From assembly GCA_913043285.1 (NCBI GenBank), contig CAJWML010000003.1:248001-312000 (forward strand): DNA of 64,000 nt, in the 5' to 3' direction. Source of the stretch: CAKZNE01 sp002695025. Lineage in GTDB: Bacteria > Bacteroidota > Bacteroidia > Flavobacteriales > Schleiferiaceae. The first letter of the stretch is position 1; every line of letters begins with the position of its first letter. Shown one piece after another: positions 17,009 through 25,090 of the stretch. The position numbers were made by a program, and so were the translations under genes. A model generated the notes under the pieces. That model worked only from the letters and a program-made list of their open reading frames with translations. It did not search any database and was not told the DNA's origin.

Positions 17009-18941
17009 TCACGATCTTCTTGAGGTCTAATGACGCAAAGATCGAATTATTACTGATAAACTCCGGCACTATAGCCTTAAGTTCAGCTACCATCTGAAGG
17101 TTATCCTTGGAGTCAAGGTTTTCCTCAAGTTTATGGAGCAGTGCTTTTATTTTGGTGTACGATTCACTTTCCACACTTGCTATAAGGATCTTGGGGTGAT
17201 GCGTGGGCTTGGTGTTTTCCTTAATGGCCAATAACTCTTCGTACAATTTTTCACCCGGCCGCAAACCTACTTCAACAATTTCAATATCCTTACCAACTTG
17301 CAGGCCGGAGAGTTTGATCATTTTACGGGCAAGGTCCATGATCTTCACGGATTCTCCCATATCAAATACAAATATCTCCCCTCCGTTGCCCATGGCTCCA
17401 GCCTCCAACACCAGGTTGCAGGCTTCAGGAATGGTCATGAAATAGCGGGTGATATCTCTATGGGTAATGGTTACCGGGCCTCCCTTTTCGATCTGTTTCC
17501 TGAAAAGAGGTATGACAGAACCATTACTACCCAACACATTACCAAAACGGGTAATAATAAACTGGGTCCTTACATTTCGTCTCCTTCCAAGAGCCTGGGT
17601 ATATATTTCTGCGGTACGTTTGGTAGCACCCATCACATTAGTGGGATTCACAGCCTTATCTGTAGAGACCATTACAAACTTCTGAATATTGAAATCTGCC
17701 GCCAGGTCAGCGATGATCTTGGTTCCGCAAACATTGGTCTTTATACCCTCATACGGATTGTCTTCCATTAAAGGTACATGCTTATAGGCAGCAGCATGAA
17801 ATACAATATCCGGTTGAAACACTCTGAAAACCTTGGTCATACGGGCCTTGTCCGTAACATCCCCCATAACGTATTCGGTCAACCCGAAATTAGCAGGATG
17901 ATTGGACTTTATTTCATTTTCGAGATCATAAAGGGCGGACTCAGCCTGATCGAGAAGGATAACTTTACGAGGAGAATAATAGATCAACTGGCGTGATATT
18001 TCACTACCTATGGAACCGGCCGCACCAGTTACCAATATCACCCTTCCTTTAATCTCGCGTGAAATATTGACATTATCAAGAATGATCGGATCGCGTTCCA
18101 GCAGGTCTTCGATCTTTACGTTCTTGATCTGTTTGGCACTGAGCTCTCCATGTATCCAGTTCTCAATGGCCGGAACAATTTTCACTTCCAGGTTCTTCTC
18201 CAAGGCAGCTTCCGTGATCTCCTTTTTTCTTTTGGGAGAAAGGTCGGACTGTATGGAGATGATGATCTGGTCTATCTTATTCTTCTCTACAAAATTGGTT
18301 TCAAATATTTTCTTCGGGCTATATACCATAATGCCCTCGATAGCTTTACCTACTTTATATGGGTTGTCATCTATAAAGCCATATATGTCATAGTCACGCT
18401 TGTTTTCCTGTTTCAGGGTATTTTTAGTGATCATTCCGGAAGCACCGGCTCCGTAGATCAATACTTTGGTGTGCTTTTTCTGGGCCTGGGAATTGACCGT
18501 AGCCTGGTAAATAACCTTCACCGCCATACGAGAACCTATCAGGAAGAAAAGGTTAAGCAGGAAATGTATAAGTAATACAGAACGCGGAGGGTTTAAATCC
18601 TGGGCCAAAGGAGAAGAAAAACTTCCTATCAGCAACGATGCGGACATCAGGAACACCAGGGCCATCATGGAAGCCCTGAGAATATTAAAGGCATCCCTTA
18701 AGCCGGTATGCCTGATGATACCCGCATAAGAGCGCGAGATAATAAACCCTATAAAATAAATGGCTACAACAAAAGCTAATTGGTTGAGGCTCCAGTTAGA
18801 AGCAACCTGCCCTGCATCAAAGTTGAACCGCAAAAGTGCGGCAATAACATATGATATGGCCACAACCGCAGAGTCAAACATCAAAACTATCCAGCGGGCC
18901 AGGTAGCGATCAGAATTTTTATTTATGAACTCTCGTAGCAA
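17001..18941 (-). CDS. Membrane-bound UDP-HexNAc 4,6-dehydratase (PglF/WbpM/CapD type)
   Basis: 646 residues. Four N-terminal TM helices (about 18-40, 55-75, 92-110, 122-140), a nucleotide-binding CoA-like domain (IYGAGASG near 162-169), then an SDR catalytic domain with NAD motif TGAAGSIG (305-312) and STDKAVNP...GATKR near 415. It converts UDP-GlcNAc to the 4-keto-6-deoxy sugar, the first step to UDP-diNAcBac or legionaminic acid. The aminotransferase and acetyltransferase for the next steps are at 20.8-22.7 kb. Start codon is TTG at 18941. No ATG lies upstream before a stop, and LLREFINKN...RYLARWIV aligns with normal N-termini. Own promoter at 18964-18971. Confidence 0.88.
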   Translation of the reverse strand: MLREFINKNSDRYLARWIVLMFDSAVVAISYVIAALLRFNFDAGQVASNWSLNQLAFVVAIYFIGFIISRSYAGIIRHTGLRDAFNILRASMMALVFLMSASLLIGSFSSPLAQDLNPPRSVLLIHFLLNLFFLIGSRMAVKVIYQATVNSQAQKKHTKVLIYGAGASGMITKNTLKQENKRDYDIYGFIDDNPYKVGKAIEGIMVYSPKKIFETNFVEKNKIDQIIISIQSDLSPKRKKEITEAALEKNLEVKIVPAIENWIHGELSAKQIKNVKIEDLLERDPIILDNVNISREIKGRVILVTGAAGSIGSEISRQLIYYSPRKVILLDQAESALYDLENEIKSNHPANFGLTEYVMGDVTDKARMTKVFRVFQPDIVFHAAAYKHVPLMEDNPYEGIKTNVCGTKIIADLAADFNIQKFVMVSTDKAVNPTNVMGATKRTAEIYTQALGRRRNVRTQFIITRFGNVLGSNGSVIPLFRKQIEKGGPVTITHRDITRYFMTIPEACNLVLEAGAMGNGGEIFVFDMGESVKIMDLARKMIKLSGLQVGKDIEIVEVGLRPGEKLYEELLAIKENTKPTHHPKILIASVESESYTKIKALLHKLEENLDSKDNLQMVAELKAIVPEFISNNSIFASLDLKKIVND

Positions 18942-18963
18942 AGTGTCAGCGTTATATCGAGAT

Positions 18964-18971
18964 CAAAATTA
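18964..18971 (-). promoter_or_regulatory. Putative promoter of the 4,6-dehydratase gene, -7 box TAATTTTG
   Basis: Minus-strand TAATTTTG matches TAnnTTTG; the -33 region is only weakly TTT-like near 18994. The predicted leader to the TTG start at 18941 is about 15-20 nt, which supports that unusual start. Confidence 0.5.
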
Positions 18972-19212
18972 CTGCTTTAAACCACACTTGAGCTAAAATG
19001 GCTTTAAAATTAAGTGAACTGACCTTAAAGCCTGGTGTATTGCAAAAAAAAGCAAGTGAATTGTTAAGTTGCTCATTAACAAATATGAACATAAATTGTA
19101 TTTCAAGTCAAATTAGATGAGGTTTATTGCATGATTGAGGGCTGTTAACCCAAATCTTACAATTGAGGCAATAAACATTAAAAGCCCCTGGTAGTTCAAA
19201 GCCCGTAAACAA

Positions 19213-19239
19213 AAAAAGATGCCAGCACGGCATCTTTTT
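19213..19239 (-). terminator. Intrinsic terminator at the end of the polysaccharide gene run
   Basis: Perfect 11-bp stem, AAAAAGATGCC (19213-19223) and GGCATCTTTTT (19229-19239), loop AGCAC. The minus-strand U-run continues for two more bases. It lies 38 nt past the WlbB-like stop and marks the 3' end of the long transcript. Confidence 0.88.
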
Positions 19240-19277
19240 GCAAAACTATTCAAACCTCCTTTCCGGAGCTTCAGTTT

Positions 19278-19853
19278 TTAAATCCTGGTAACCTCCCCAT
19301 TCTCCAGTTTATAGCTTTGACCGCTCTCCGGACATTGGGCTTCACCATTTTCATTGAAGTTAAGACGGTGCCCGTATTCGCTCATCCACCCTATTTGGCG
19401 GGCCGGGTTACCCACTACAAGAGCATAATCAGGAATGGTTTTGGTTACTACCGCGCCTGCACCAATAAATGCATAGCGTCCAATATCATGACCGCAAACT
19501 ATAGTGGCATTGGCCCCGATAGATGCTCCTTTTTTTACTGTGGTCTTTTCATATTGTCCTCTGCGGTTTACTCCGCTACGAGGGTTGGTTACATTGGTAA
19601 ACACACAGGAGGGCCCCAGGAAAACGTCATCTTCACAAATAACCCCGCTGTATACGGATACATTATTCTGAATCTTCACATTTTGCCCCAGCACCACCTT
19701 AGGAGATATGACCACGTTTTGTCCAATATTGCAATTCTCCCCTATCTCACAATCGGGCATGATATGCGAAAAATGCCAGATCTTGGTTCCTTCACCGATG
19801 GTGCAGGGTTCGTCTACCACCGCGGTTTCGTGTTTAAAGTATTTATTTTCCAT
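19278..19853 (-). CDS. wlbB: WlbB/WbpD-like sugar N-acetyltransferase (left-handed beta helix)
   Basis: 191 residues. Hexapeptide repeats (I-G-E-G-T-K, I-G-E-N-C-N, I-G-Q-N-V-V, V-L-G-Q-N-V) build a left-handed beta helix, with the catalytic-type segment GVNRRGQYEKTTVKKGASIG and the final GHDIGRYAFIGAGAVVTK. The family acetylates the 3-amino group of UDP-2-acetamido-3-amino-glucuronate using acetyl-CoA. Overlap of 11 nt with the WlbA-like gene supports the pathway: 3-oxidation, transamination, acetylation. Last gene before the terminator. Confidence 0.85.
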   Translation of the reverse strand: MENKYFKHETAVVDEPCTIGEGTKIWHFSHIMPDCEIGENCNIGQNVVISPKVVLGQNVKIQNNVSVYSGVICEDDVFLGPSCVFTNVTNPRSGVNRRGQYEKTTVKKGASIGANATIVCGHDIGRYAFIGAGAVVTKTIPDYALVVGNPARQIGWMSEYGHRLNFNENGEAQCPESGQSYKLENGEVTRI

Positions 19854-20820
19854 GGTTCTTATTAAAGGGGTGCTTACTCAGTTTTAGATTGGCCAATGGG
19901 TGGTATTCTCCTTTAAGCCCGGCCGGTTCCTGATGACGAATTTCGTGTACAATACGTATGGAAGACAGCGTTTCGGAAATCCTGAAGCCTTTTCCGGCCA
20001 GGATGTCTTCATAGCTCCTGGTGTGAAGATCCGTAAAACCATCACTAAACTCCAGCTCCTCACCTTCAATAAGGATAGAACGATAAGTGGTTTTCCCGGT
20101 TTTCCGAACCTCTTCGGGGATAGTTTCTTCGTTAATACTAAGGAACCACCTCACCCTGGCACGTTCTAACTCCAGGTACCCGGAGGCACGATCATGGGTA
20201 TGCACATGTACCGTATTGCTCTTTACATCGCCAAAAACCCAGGTAAGCATGTCATAAAAATGCACTCCTATATTGGTTGCAATGCCGCCTGACTTATGAA
20301 TATCTCCTTTCCAGGATGTATAATACCAATGCCCGCGCGAAGTGAGGTAGGTAAGGTCTACATCGTAGATCTTATCTGCAGGACCATTTTGTACCTTTTC
20401 CCTTAAAGCAGCTATAGACGGGTGTAAGCGAAGCTGAAGTATGGAATATATATTCTTTCCGGTTTCCTTTTCGATCTCTTCAAGCGCTTCAATATTCCAG
20501 GGATTCAGTACGATAGGCTTTTCGCAAATTACATCCGATGAGTTACGGAGCCCAAAACGTATATGACTATCATGGAGATAATTGGGAGAACATACTGAAA
20601 CATAGTCGATGGGTTGATTGTCACGCTTCAGCCTTTCTATATGACGATCAAAGCGTTCAAATTCAACAAAGAAATCGGCATTGGGAAAATAACTATCCAT
20701 AATTCCCACACTATCAAACGGATCTAAAGCGGCAACCAGGTTATTCCCGGTTTCCTTTATGGCTTTAAGATGGCGAGGGGCTATGTAGCCCGCTGCTCCG
20801 ATAAGAGCAAACTTTTTCAT
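19843..20820 (-). CDS. wlbA: WlbA/WbpB-like UDP-GlcNAcA 3-dehydrogenase (Gfo/Idh/MocA family)
   Basis: 325 residues. Rossmann start FALIGAAGYIAPRHLKAI, then DPFDSVGIMDSYFPNADFF, which is typical of WlbA/WbpB, and the catalytic block ICEKPIVLNPWN (EKP near residue 98). The domain with GGIATNIGVHFYDML gives the catalytic His. It oxidises C3 of UDP-GlcNAcA so that an aminotransferase can act. The source of the uronate would be the dehydrogenase at 55727-57004. Which aminotransferase pairs with it is not clear from sequence. Confidence 0.88.
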   Translation of the reverse strand: MKKFALIGAAGYIAPRHLKAIKETGNNLVAALDPFDSVGIMDSYFPNADFFVEFERFDRHIERLKRDNQPIDYVSVCSPNYLHDSHIRFGLRNSSDVICEKPIVLNPWNIEALEEIEKETGKNIYSILQLRLHPSIAALREKVQNGPADKIYDVDLTYLTSRGHWYYTSWKGDIHKSGGIATNIGVHFYDMLTWVFGDVKSNTVHVHTHDRASGYLELERARVRWFLSINEETIPEEVRKTGKTTYRSILIEGEELEFSDGFTDLHTRSYEDILAGKGFRISETLSSIRIVHEIRHQEPAGLKGEYHPLANLKLSKHPFNKNHGK

Positions 20821-20834
20821 AATTTCTTTACGTT

Positions 20835-22007
20835 CTATGGGTTACTGAAACAAGTATCTAAAGCTTTTACTATTCTCTGAAAGTCAGATTCCGTTAGCTT
20901 ACTGCCACTCGGCAGGCAAAGCCCTGTATTAAAAAGAGACTCTGCAACATTACCGCCTGCAAAAGGATATTCCCTGAACACCGGTTGCAGGTGCATTGGC
21001 TTCCACAAAGGTCTGCTTTCAATATTTTCCTTTTCAAGCACCTGGCGAATTTTTTCGCGATCAATGCCTTCATTCTTTTCAGGATCCACCAAAATACAGC
21101 TCAACCATCGATTGGAATGGCAATTTTCAGGTTCTGACTGGAATTCAATATGGAAGCCTTCTTTATTCCTGGCTTCAAAATAATGGCGGTAGCGCTCAAA
21201 ATTAGCTCGCCTGGCTTTAATGCGATCGTCAAGCACCTTCATCTGAGCACGGCCCAAGCCGGCCAGCACATTGCTCAAACGATAATTATAACCGATCTCG
21301 GAATGTTGGTAATGCGGGGCAATATCTCTGGCTTGTGTACTCAAAAAGCGGGCTCTGTTGATCAACTCCCCGTTTTCTGATACCAAGGCACCTCCACCTC
21401 CGGTAGTTATGATCTTATTACCATTAAAGGAATAAACCCCGGTTTTGCCAAAGGTACCCGTGTATTTTCCCTGATAAGTGCTACCCAGACTCTCTGCTGC
21501 ATCTTCTACAACGGGTATACCGTACTTTTTGCCTATAGCCAGGATCTCATCCAGTTTTGCAGGCATACCATACAGGTGAACCGGTATTATCGCCTTGAGT
21601 TGTTGTTTCTTAAAAGCACTACCTTCCTCTTTTTCCAATAGCGATTGAATGGCCTCCTCAAGGGCCCGGGGGTCCATATTCCAGGTATCTGGTTCCGAGT
21701 CAATAAACACCGGAGTTGCACCCTGGTAAATAATGGGATACACACTTCCGGCATAGGTATGGGTTTGTATAAAGACCACATCACCCGGCCCCACACCCAG
21801 CAGTATCAATGACAAATGAATGGCCGCTGTGGCGGAATTGAGCAAACAACAATCTTTACTCCCCATACGTTCCGCCAGCTCACGCTCCCAGGCATCAAGA
21901 TGAGGCCCCACCGGGGACACCCAGTTGGAAGCAAGCGTTTCTTCCAAATAGGCATTCTCATCGCCCGAAAGGTGCGGTGGTGAAAGGTATATCCGCTCCT
22001 GTTTCAT
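20835..22007 (-). CDS. pglE: PglE-like PLP aminotransferase (DegT family), UDP-4-keto-6-deoxy-GlcNAc
   Basis: 390 residues. PLP lysine is Lys198 in SFNGNKIITTGGGGAL, with EDAAESLGS (Asp169) binding the pyridine nitrogen. The blocks YNYRLSNVLAGLGRAQM, ESRPLWKPMHLQPVF and GLCLPSGS match Campylobacter PglE and LegC from memory. The reaction converts UDP-4-keto-6-deoxy-GlcNAc to the 4-amino sugar with glutamate as donor. It lies between the WlbA-like gene and the PglD-like acetyltransferase. The dehydratase that makes its substrate is at 17001-18941, outside this transcript. Confidence 0.85.
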   Translation of the reverse strand: MKQERIYLSPPHLSGDENAYLEETLASNWVSPVGPHLDAWERELAERMGSKDCCLLNSATAAIHLSLILLGVGPGDVVFIQTHTYAGSVYPIIYQGATPVFIDSEPDTWNMDPRALEEAIQSLLEKEEGSAFKKQQLKAIIPVHLYGMPAKLDEILAIGKKYGIPVVEDAAESLGSTYQGKYTGTFGKTGVYSFNGNKIITTGGGGALVSENGELINRARFLSTQARDIAPHYQHSEIGYNYRLSNVLAGLGRAQMKVLDDRIKARRANFERYRHYFEARNKEGFHIEFQSEPENCHSNRWLSCILVDPEKNEGIDREKIRQVLEKENIESRPLWKPMHLQPVFREYPFAGGNVAESLFNTGLCLPSGSKLTESDFQRIVKALDTCFSNP

Positions 22008-22059
22008 CCGTTAATGCTAACCATATTTAAAACGCTATACCCTTTGTGAAGCTTATGTA

Positions 22060-22719
22060 TCATGCTTTATCCTCATTTTCAACCTGCCTGGCAGGCACTC
22101 CAACAAATGTTTTTCCTGTGGGCACATCCGTCCGCACCAGGGCTCCGGCACCAATCACACATTTTGAATGCAAAGTAATGGCATTGATCAGCCTGGCACC
22201 GGTTCCAATGTACACTTCATCTTTAAGTATGGTACCTCCACTGATATTTACCCCCGGCATAATAGAACAAAAACTGCCCATTTGTACATCATGGCCTACC
22301 GTACAACTGAGGTTTACCAGGTTAAAATCACCGGCTGCAATATTGGTGGTAAAGATGTTACCCTCCCCTATTATATTACCCTTTCCAAAACGGATATTAT
22401 CCCTGTCATGCAAACTGGCTCCGGGATGGACAATATTGGGGAAATGCAATACGGGATTAACCGTAAGCTTCGTATAAATACTCTTTTTTACGGACGGATC
22501 ACCAATGGCCAAGACCACAGCCGCAGTCTTTTTTCTAGTCAACAGCCAATCCACATCACCCAAAACCAGCAGATCATTGATCTTTTCTCCACCATCCTTT
22601 CCATCGTCCACAAAGCCCTCTATGGCATATTCATCCTGAAAGACAGGGTGTTTCAGCATGGCTGCCACCTCCCTGCCAAATCCTCCGGCTCCTACTATGA
22701 TCAGGTTAGTTTTTACCAT
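22060..22719 (-). CDS. pglD: PglD/NeuD-like sugar acetyltransferase
   Basis: 219 residues. The N-terminal Rossmann-like UDP-sugar domain starts IIVGAGGFGREVAAML (residues 7-22). The C-terminal left-handed beta helix runs from about 90 with GKGNIIGEGNIF, GHDVQMGSFCSIMPG (catalytic His type) and a C-terminal GVPARQVEN. It acetylates the 4-amino group to give UDP-diNAcBac in the PglF-E-D route, also known as the LegB-C-H route. It overlaps the PglC-like gene by 14 nt; the gap to the PglE-like gene is 52 nt. Confidence 0.85.
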   Translation of the reverse strand: MVKTNLIIVGAGGFGREVAAMLKHPVFQDEYAIEGFVDDGKDGGEKINDLLVLGDVDWLLTRKKTAAVVLAIGDPSVKKSIYTKLTVNPVLHFPNIVHPGASLHDRDNIRFGKGNIIGEGNIFTTNIAAGDFNLVNLSCTVGHDVQMGSFCSIMPGVNISGGTILKDEVYIGTGARLINAITLHSKCVIGAGALVRTDVPTGKTFVGVPARQVENEDKA

Positions 22720-23263
22720 TAAAGGCTTCTCTTAAATAATTTTCACGGGATGGCCGGCTAATGACCTTTTTCAGGGTTAAAAATAAAATGCGCGCGTCCA
22801 GCCAGAGATTACGATGATCTACGTACCAAACATCCTGTTTGAACTGATCCTGCCAGCTGAGGGCATTACGGCCGTTTACCTGAGCCCAGCCGGTTATACC
22901 CGGTTTTACCTCGTGTCTTCTTTTTTGCCAAGGGGTATAAAGTTCCCAATATTCCGGTAATAGTGGACGTGGACCTACAAAGGCCATTTCGCCCTTTATA
23001 ATATTGATCAACTGGGGAGTTTCATCCAGGGACGAAGCTCTCAAAAAGCGCCCCCAGCCGTTCAGCCGGTCTTTTTCCAATTGTTGCTCATCTTTCCTGG
23101 CTTTAAGACTTTGGAATTTCAATATGGTAAAGAGGCGGCCATTTTTACCTGCCCGGACCTGCTTAAACCAGATATTTCCAAATACCAGCAATTGTATTAT
23201 TATGAGTACCAACCATACAGGCATCACAAGTATAATCAGCAGTATGGCCATCAGCCTCTGCAT
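22706..23263 (-). CDS. pglC: Initiating phosphoglycosyltransferase, PglC-like
   Basis: 185 residues. A single N-terminal re-entrant membrane helix (residues 5-27) is followed by the monotopic PGT core: RAGKNGRLFTILKFQ, catalytic Asp-Glu in SSLDETPQLINIIKGEM, FVGPRPLLPEY and GITGWAQVNGRN. It transfers a phospho-sugar to undecaprenyl phosphate. The neighbouring PglD/PglE genes suggest UDP-diNAcBac as donor. The N-terminus lacks the usual R-x-F-D start and K-F-R-T-M is K-F-Q-S-L. A second PGT is directly upstream. Confidence 0.85.
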   Translation of the reverse strand: MQRLMAILLIILVMPVWLVLIIIQLLVFGNIWFKQVRAGKNGRLFTILKFQSLKARKDEQQLEKDRLNGWGRFLRASSLDETPQLINIIKGEMAFVGPRPLLPEYWELYTPWQKRRHEVKPGITGWAQVNGRNALSWQDQFKQDVWYVDHRNLWLDARILFLTLKKVISRPSRENYLREAFNGKN

Positions 23264-23863
23264 TTAATGCTTATTTCCGGATGCTACCTTCCCAAGTGTC
23301 TGAAAGATCACTGAAAAATAGTGACCCAGGCTACGGTTGCTCACACAGCTCTTGTCCAGGGCTATTTTTTCTGGAAGTACCACTTCACGGTAGTATTGCT
23401 CCGGCTTATCCTGGGCAGAAAGTATTTCGTTTTCATTACTAAAAGCAATAGAAGCAGGACTGGTCATACCCGGGCGAACTTTAAGGAGATAGTTGAAATC
23501 CTCCGGGTACAGGTCTACATACTTCTGAACTTCCGGGCGGGGACCCACCAGGCTCATATCACCTTTGATGACGTTAAAAAGCTGGGGTAATTCATCCATT
23601 TTGGATTTACGGAGAAAATAGCCTGAGCAGGTTACCCGGGGATCCCTTCCCCCAACAGTAATGAGCCCTCTTTTATGTGCATCGCGATACATAGTCCTGA
23701 ACTTCAATAGCCTAAATACATTCCCTCCCTTTCCAAGGCGTTCCTGCTGAAAGAAGACGGGGAATCCATCATCAAGCACTACCATTAAAAACCCCACCAC
23801 GTACAGTGGGGAAAGTACGATCACGCCCACTGTTGCGGCCACCAGATCAATTAATCGCCACAT
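23264..23863 (-). CDS. Second initiating phosphoglycosyltransferase
   Basis: 199 residues of the bacterial sugar transferase family. It starts MWRLIDLVAATVGVIVL, has RLGKGGNVFRLLKFRTM, catalytic Asp-Glu in SKMDELPQLFNVIKGDM and SLVGPRPEV. The C-terminal RPGMTSPASIAFSNE differs from the G-I-T-G-W-A-Q motif of the downstream copy, which suggests a different sugar donor or acceptor. It directly abuts the next PGT (stop then ATG). The lipid carrier step is therefore coded twice. Confidence 0.85.
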   Translation of the reverse strand: MWRLIDLVAATVGVIVLSPLYVVGFLMVVLDDGFPVFFQQERLGKGGNVFRLLKFRTMYRDAHKRGLITVGGRDPRVTCSGYFLRKSKMDELPQLFNVIKGDMSLVGPRPEVQKYVDLYPEDFNYLLKVRPGMTSPASIAFSNENEILSAQDKPEQYYREVVLPEKIALDKSCVSNRSLGHYFSVIFQTLGKVASGNKH

Positions 23864-25079
23864 CCTGGTATTCGGTAACTACTTGTTTGATCGTAGTAAA
23901 TATTCTCCGGCAATCTTCCTCTTCCAATTGAGGATATATGGGTAGGGTAATTACTCCCTCAAACTGGTCTTTAGCCATGGGAAAGTCCGATAGCTTAAAT
24001 CCTTTTTCCTTAAAAATACTGAGTTCGGCCAAGGGTATAAAATGAACGTTCAGAGCAATGCCGTCTTCGGCTGCCAGATGGATAACCCTATCCCTTAATT
24101 CACTATTGCGGGGCTTTATCCGCAAAGCAAAGAGGTGATAGGAAGACTCCGTATTGCCCTCCTTACCAGGAGGGAGGTCTGCCCATTCCTCATTTTCAAA
24201 GAGACTGGTATACAGGTCAAATATCTTCCTGCGCTCCGGCCATAGCTCATCTTTGTATTTACCAATTTGTGCCAACGCAATGGCCGCACACACATCCGGC
24301 ATATTGATCTTAAAACCGGGGTATACAATATCGTATCGCCAGCTACCTCCCTGTGATTTGGTAAAGGCATCCTTGGTTTGCCCGTTCAAAGACCATAGGC
24401 GCATGGTGGCATAGATCTCTGCATTATCAAAGGGTTCAGGCATATTCATGCAAATAGCTCCTCCTTCGGCACTGGTTACATTCTTAACGGCATGTAATGA
24501 AAACACGGTAAGATCAGCCTGGCTACCGCTGGGTTTGCCTTTATAGGCAGCTCCGATGGAATGTGCAGCATCGGCCATTAGTAATATTCTACCCAGCTTT
24601 TCCTGGGTATCGTTGGCGGGCTGAAATTTACCTTTCTCCTCCTCCACAATCTCACGGATGGCATCGTAGTCGCAAGGCCAACCGCCAAAATCCACCGGCA
24701 CAATAGCCTTGGTTTTAGGAGTAATGGCTTCACGGATCTTTTGCGGGTTAATATTAAAATCGTCACGAATATCCACCATAACGGGAGTGGCACCCAAGTG
24801 TTGCACGACCAATGCCGTAGCCACATAGGTATATACCGGGATGATCACCTCATCTCCCGGCCCTACCCCATACCAGTGTAAGGCCAGCATCATCCCTGAA
24901 GTGGCCGAATTCACACACAATGCATGTTCAAGTCCGGCCAGAGAGGCTATTTCACCTTCCAGGGCCCTTACCTTTGGACCGGTAGTGATCCAGCCTGAAC
25001 GTAAGGATTCCAGTACCTGGCGTTCTACCTCCTCATCAATGTAAGGGGGTGAGAAGGGAATTTTTTTTGGGTTGCTCAT
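23847..25079 (-). CDS. DegT/DnrJ/EryC1 aminotransferase, ArnB-like subgroup
   Basis: 410 residues. PLP lysine Lys199 in SLHAVKNVTSAEGGAICMN, with MADAAHSIGAAY (Asp170). The H-A-V-K-N-x-T-x-A-E-G-G motif is of the ArnB/PseC type, which aminates 4-keto nucleotide sugars, and differs from FdtB (Y-P-G-K) and PglE (N-G-N-K). The gene overlaps the second PGT by 17 nt. It may serve the WlbA/WlbB pair, though the motif does not favour that. Substrate unresolved. Confidence 0.8.
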   Translation of the reverse strand: MSNPKKIPFSPPYIDEEVERQVLESLRSGWITTGPKVRALEGEIASLAGLEHALCVNSATSGMMLALHWYGVGPGDEVIIPVYTYVATALVVQHLGATPVMVDIRDDFNINPQKIREAITPKTKAIVPVDFGGWPCDYDAIREIVEEEKGKFQPANDTQEKLGRILLMADAAHSIGAAYKGKPSGSQADLTVFSLHAVKNVTSAEGGAICMNMPEPFDNAEIYATMRLWSLNGQTKDAFTKSQGGSWRYDIVYPGFKINMPDVCAAIALAQIGKYKDELWPERRKIFDLYTSLFENEEWADLPPGKEGNTESSYHLFALRIKPRNSELRDRVIHLAAEDGIALNVHFIPLAELSIFKEKGFKLSDFPMAKDQFEGVITLPIYPQLEEEDCRRIFTTIKQVVTEYQDVAIN

Positions 25080-25090
25080 ATAGAATATTT

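Larger units (their letters stand above)
18942..19277. other. 336-nt spacer between the dehydratase gene and the polysaccharide gene run
   Basis: AT-rich stretch that holds the promoter of the dehydratase gene (18964-18971) and the terminator of the polysaccharide run (19213-19239). A 40-codon plus-strand ORF (18998-19120) does not look coding. Nothing else was recognised between about 19000 and 19210. Confidence 0.6.

Noticed and set aside
18998..19120. 40-codon plus-strand ORF in the 336-nt spacer (starts MALKLSEL)
   Set aside because: No ribosome site, low-complexity composition, overlaps the promoter region of the divergent dehydratase gene, and has no recognisable fold.
22008..22059. 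Gap before the PglE-like gene considered as an internal promoter region
   Set aside because: 52 nt with no TAnnTTTG on the minus strand; nothing convincing seen.
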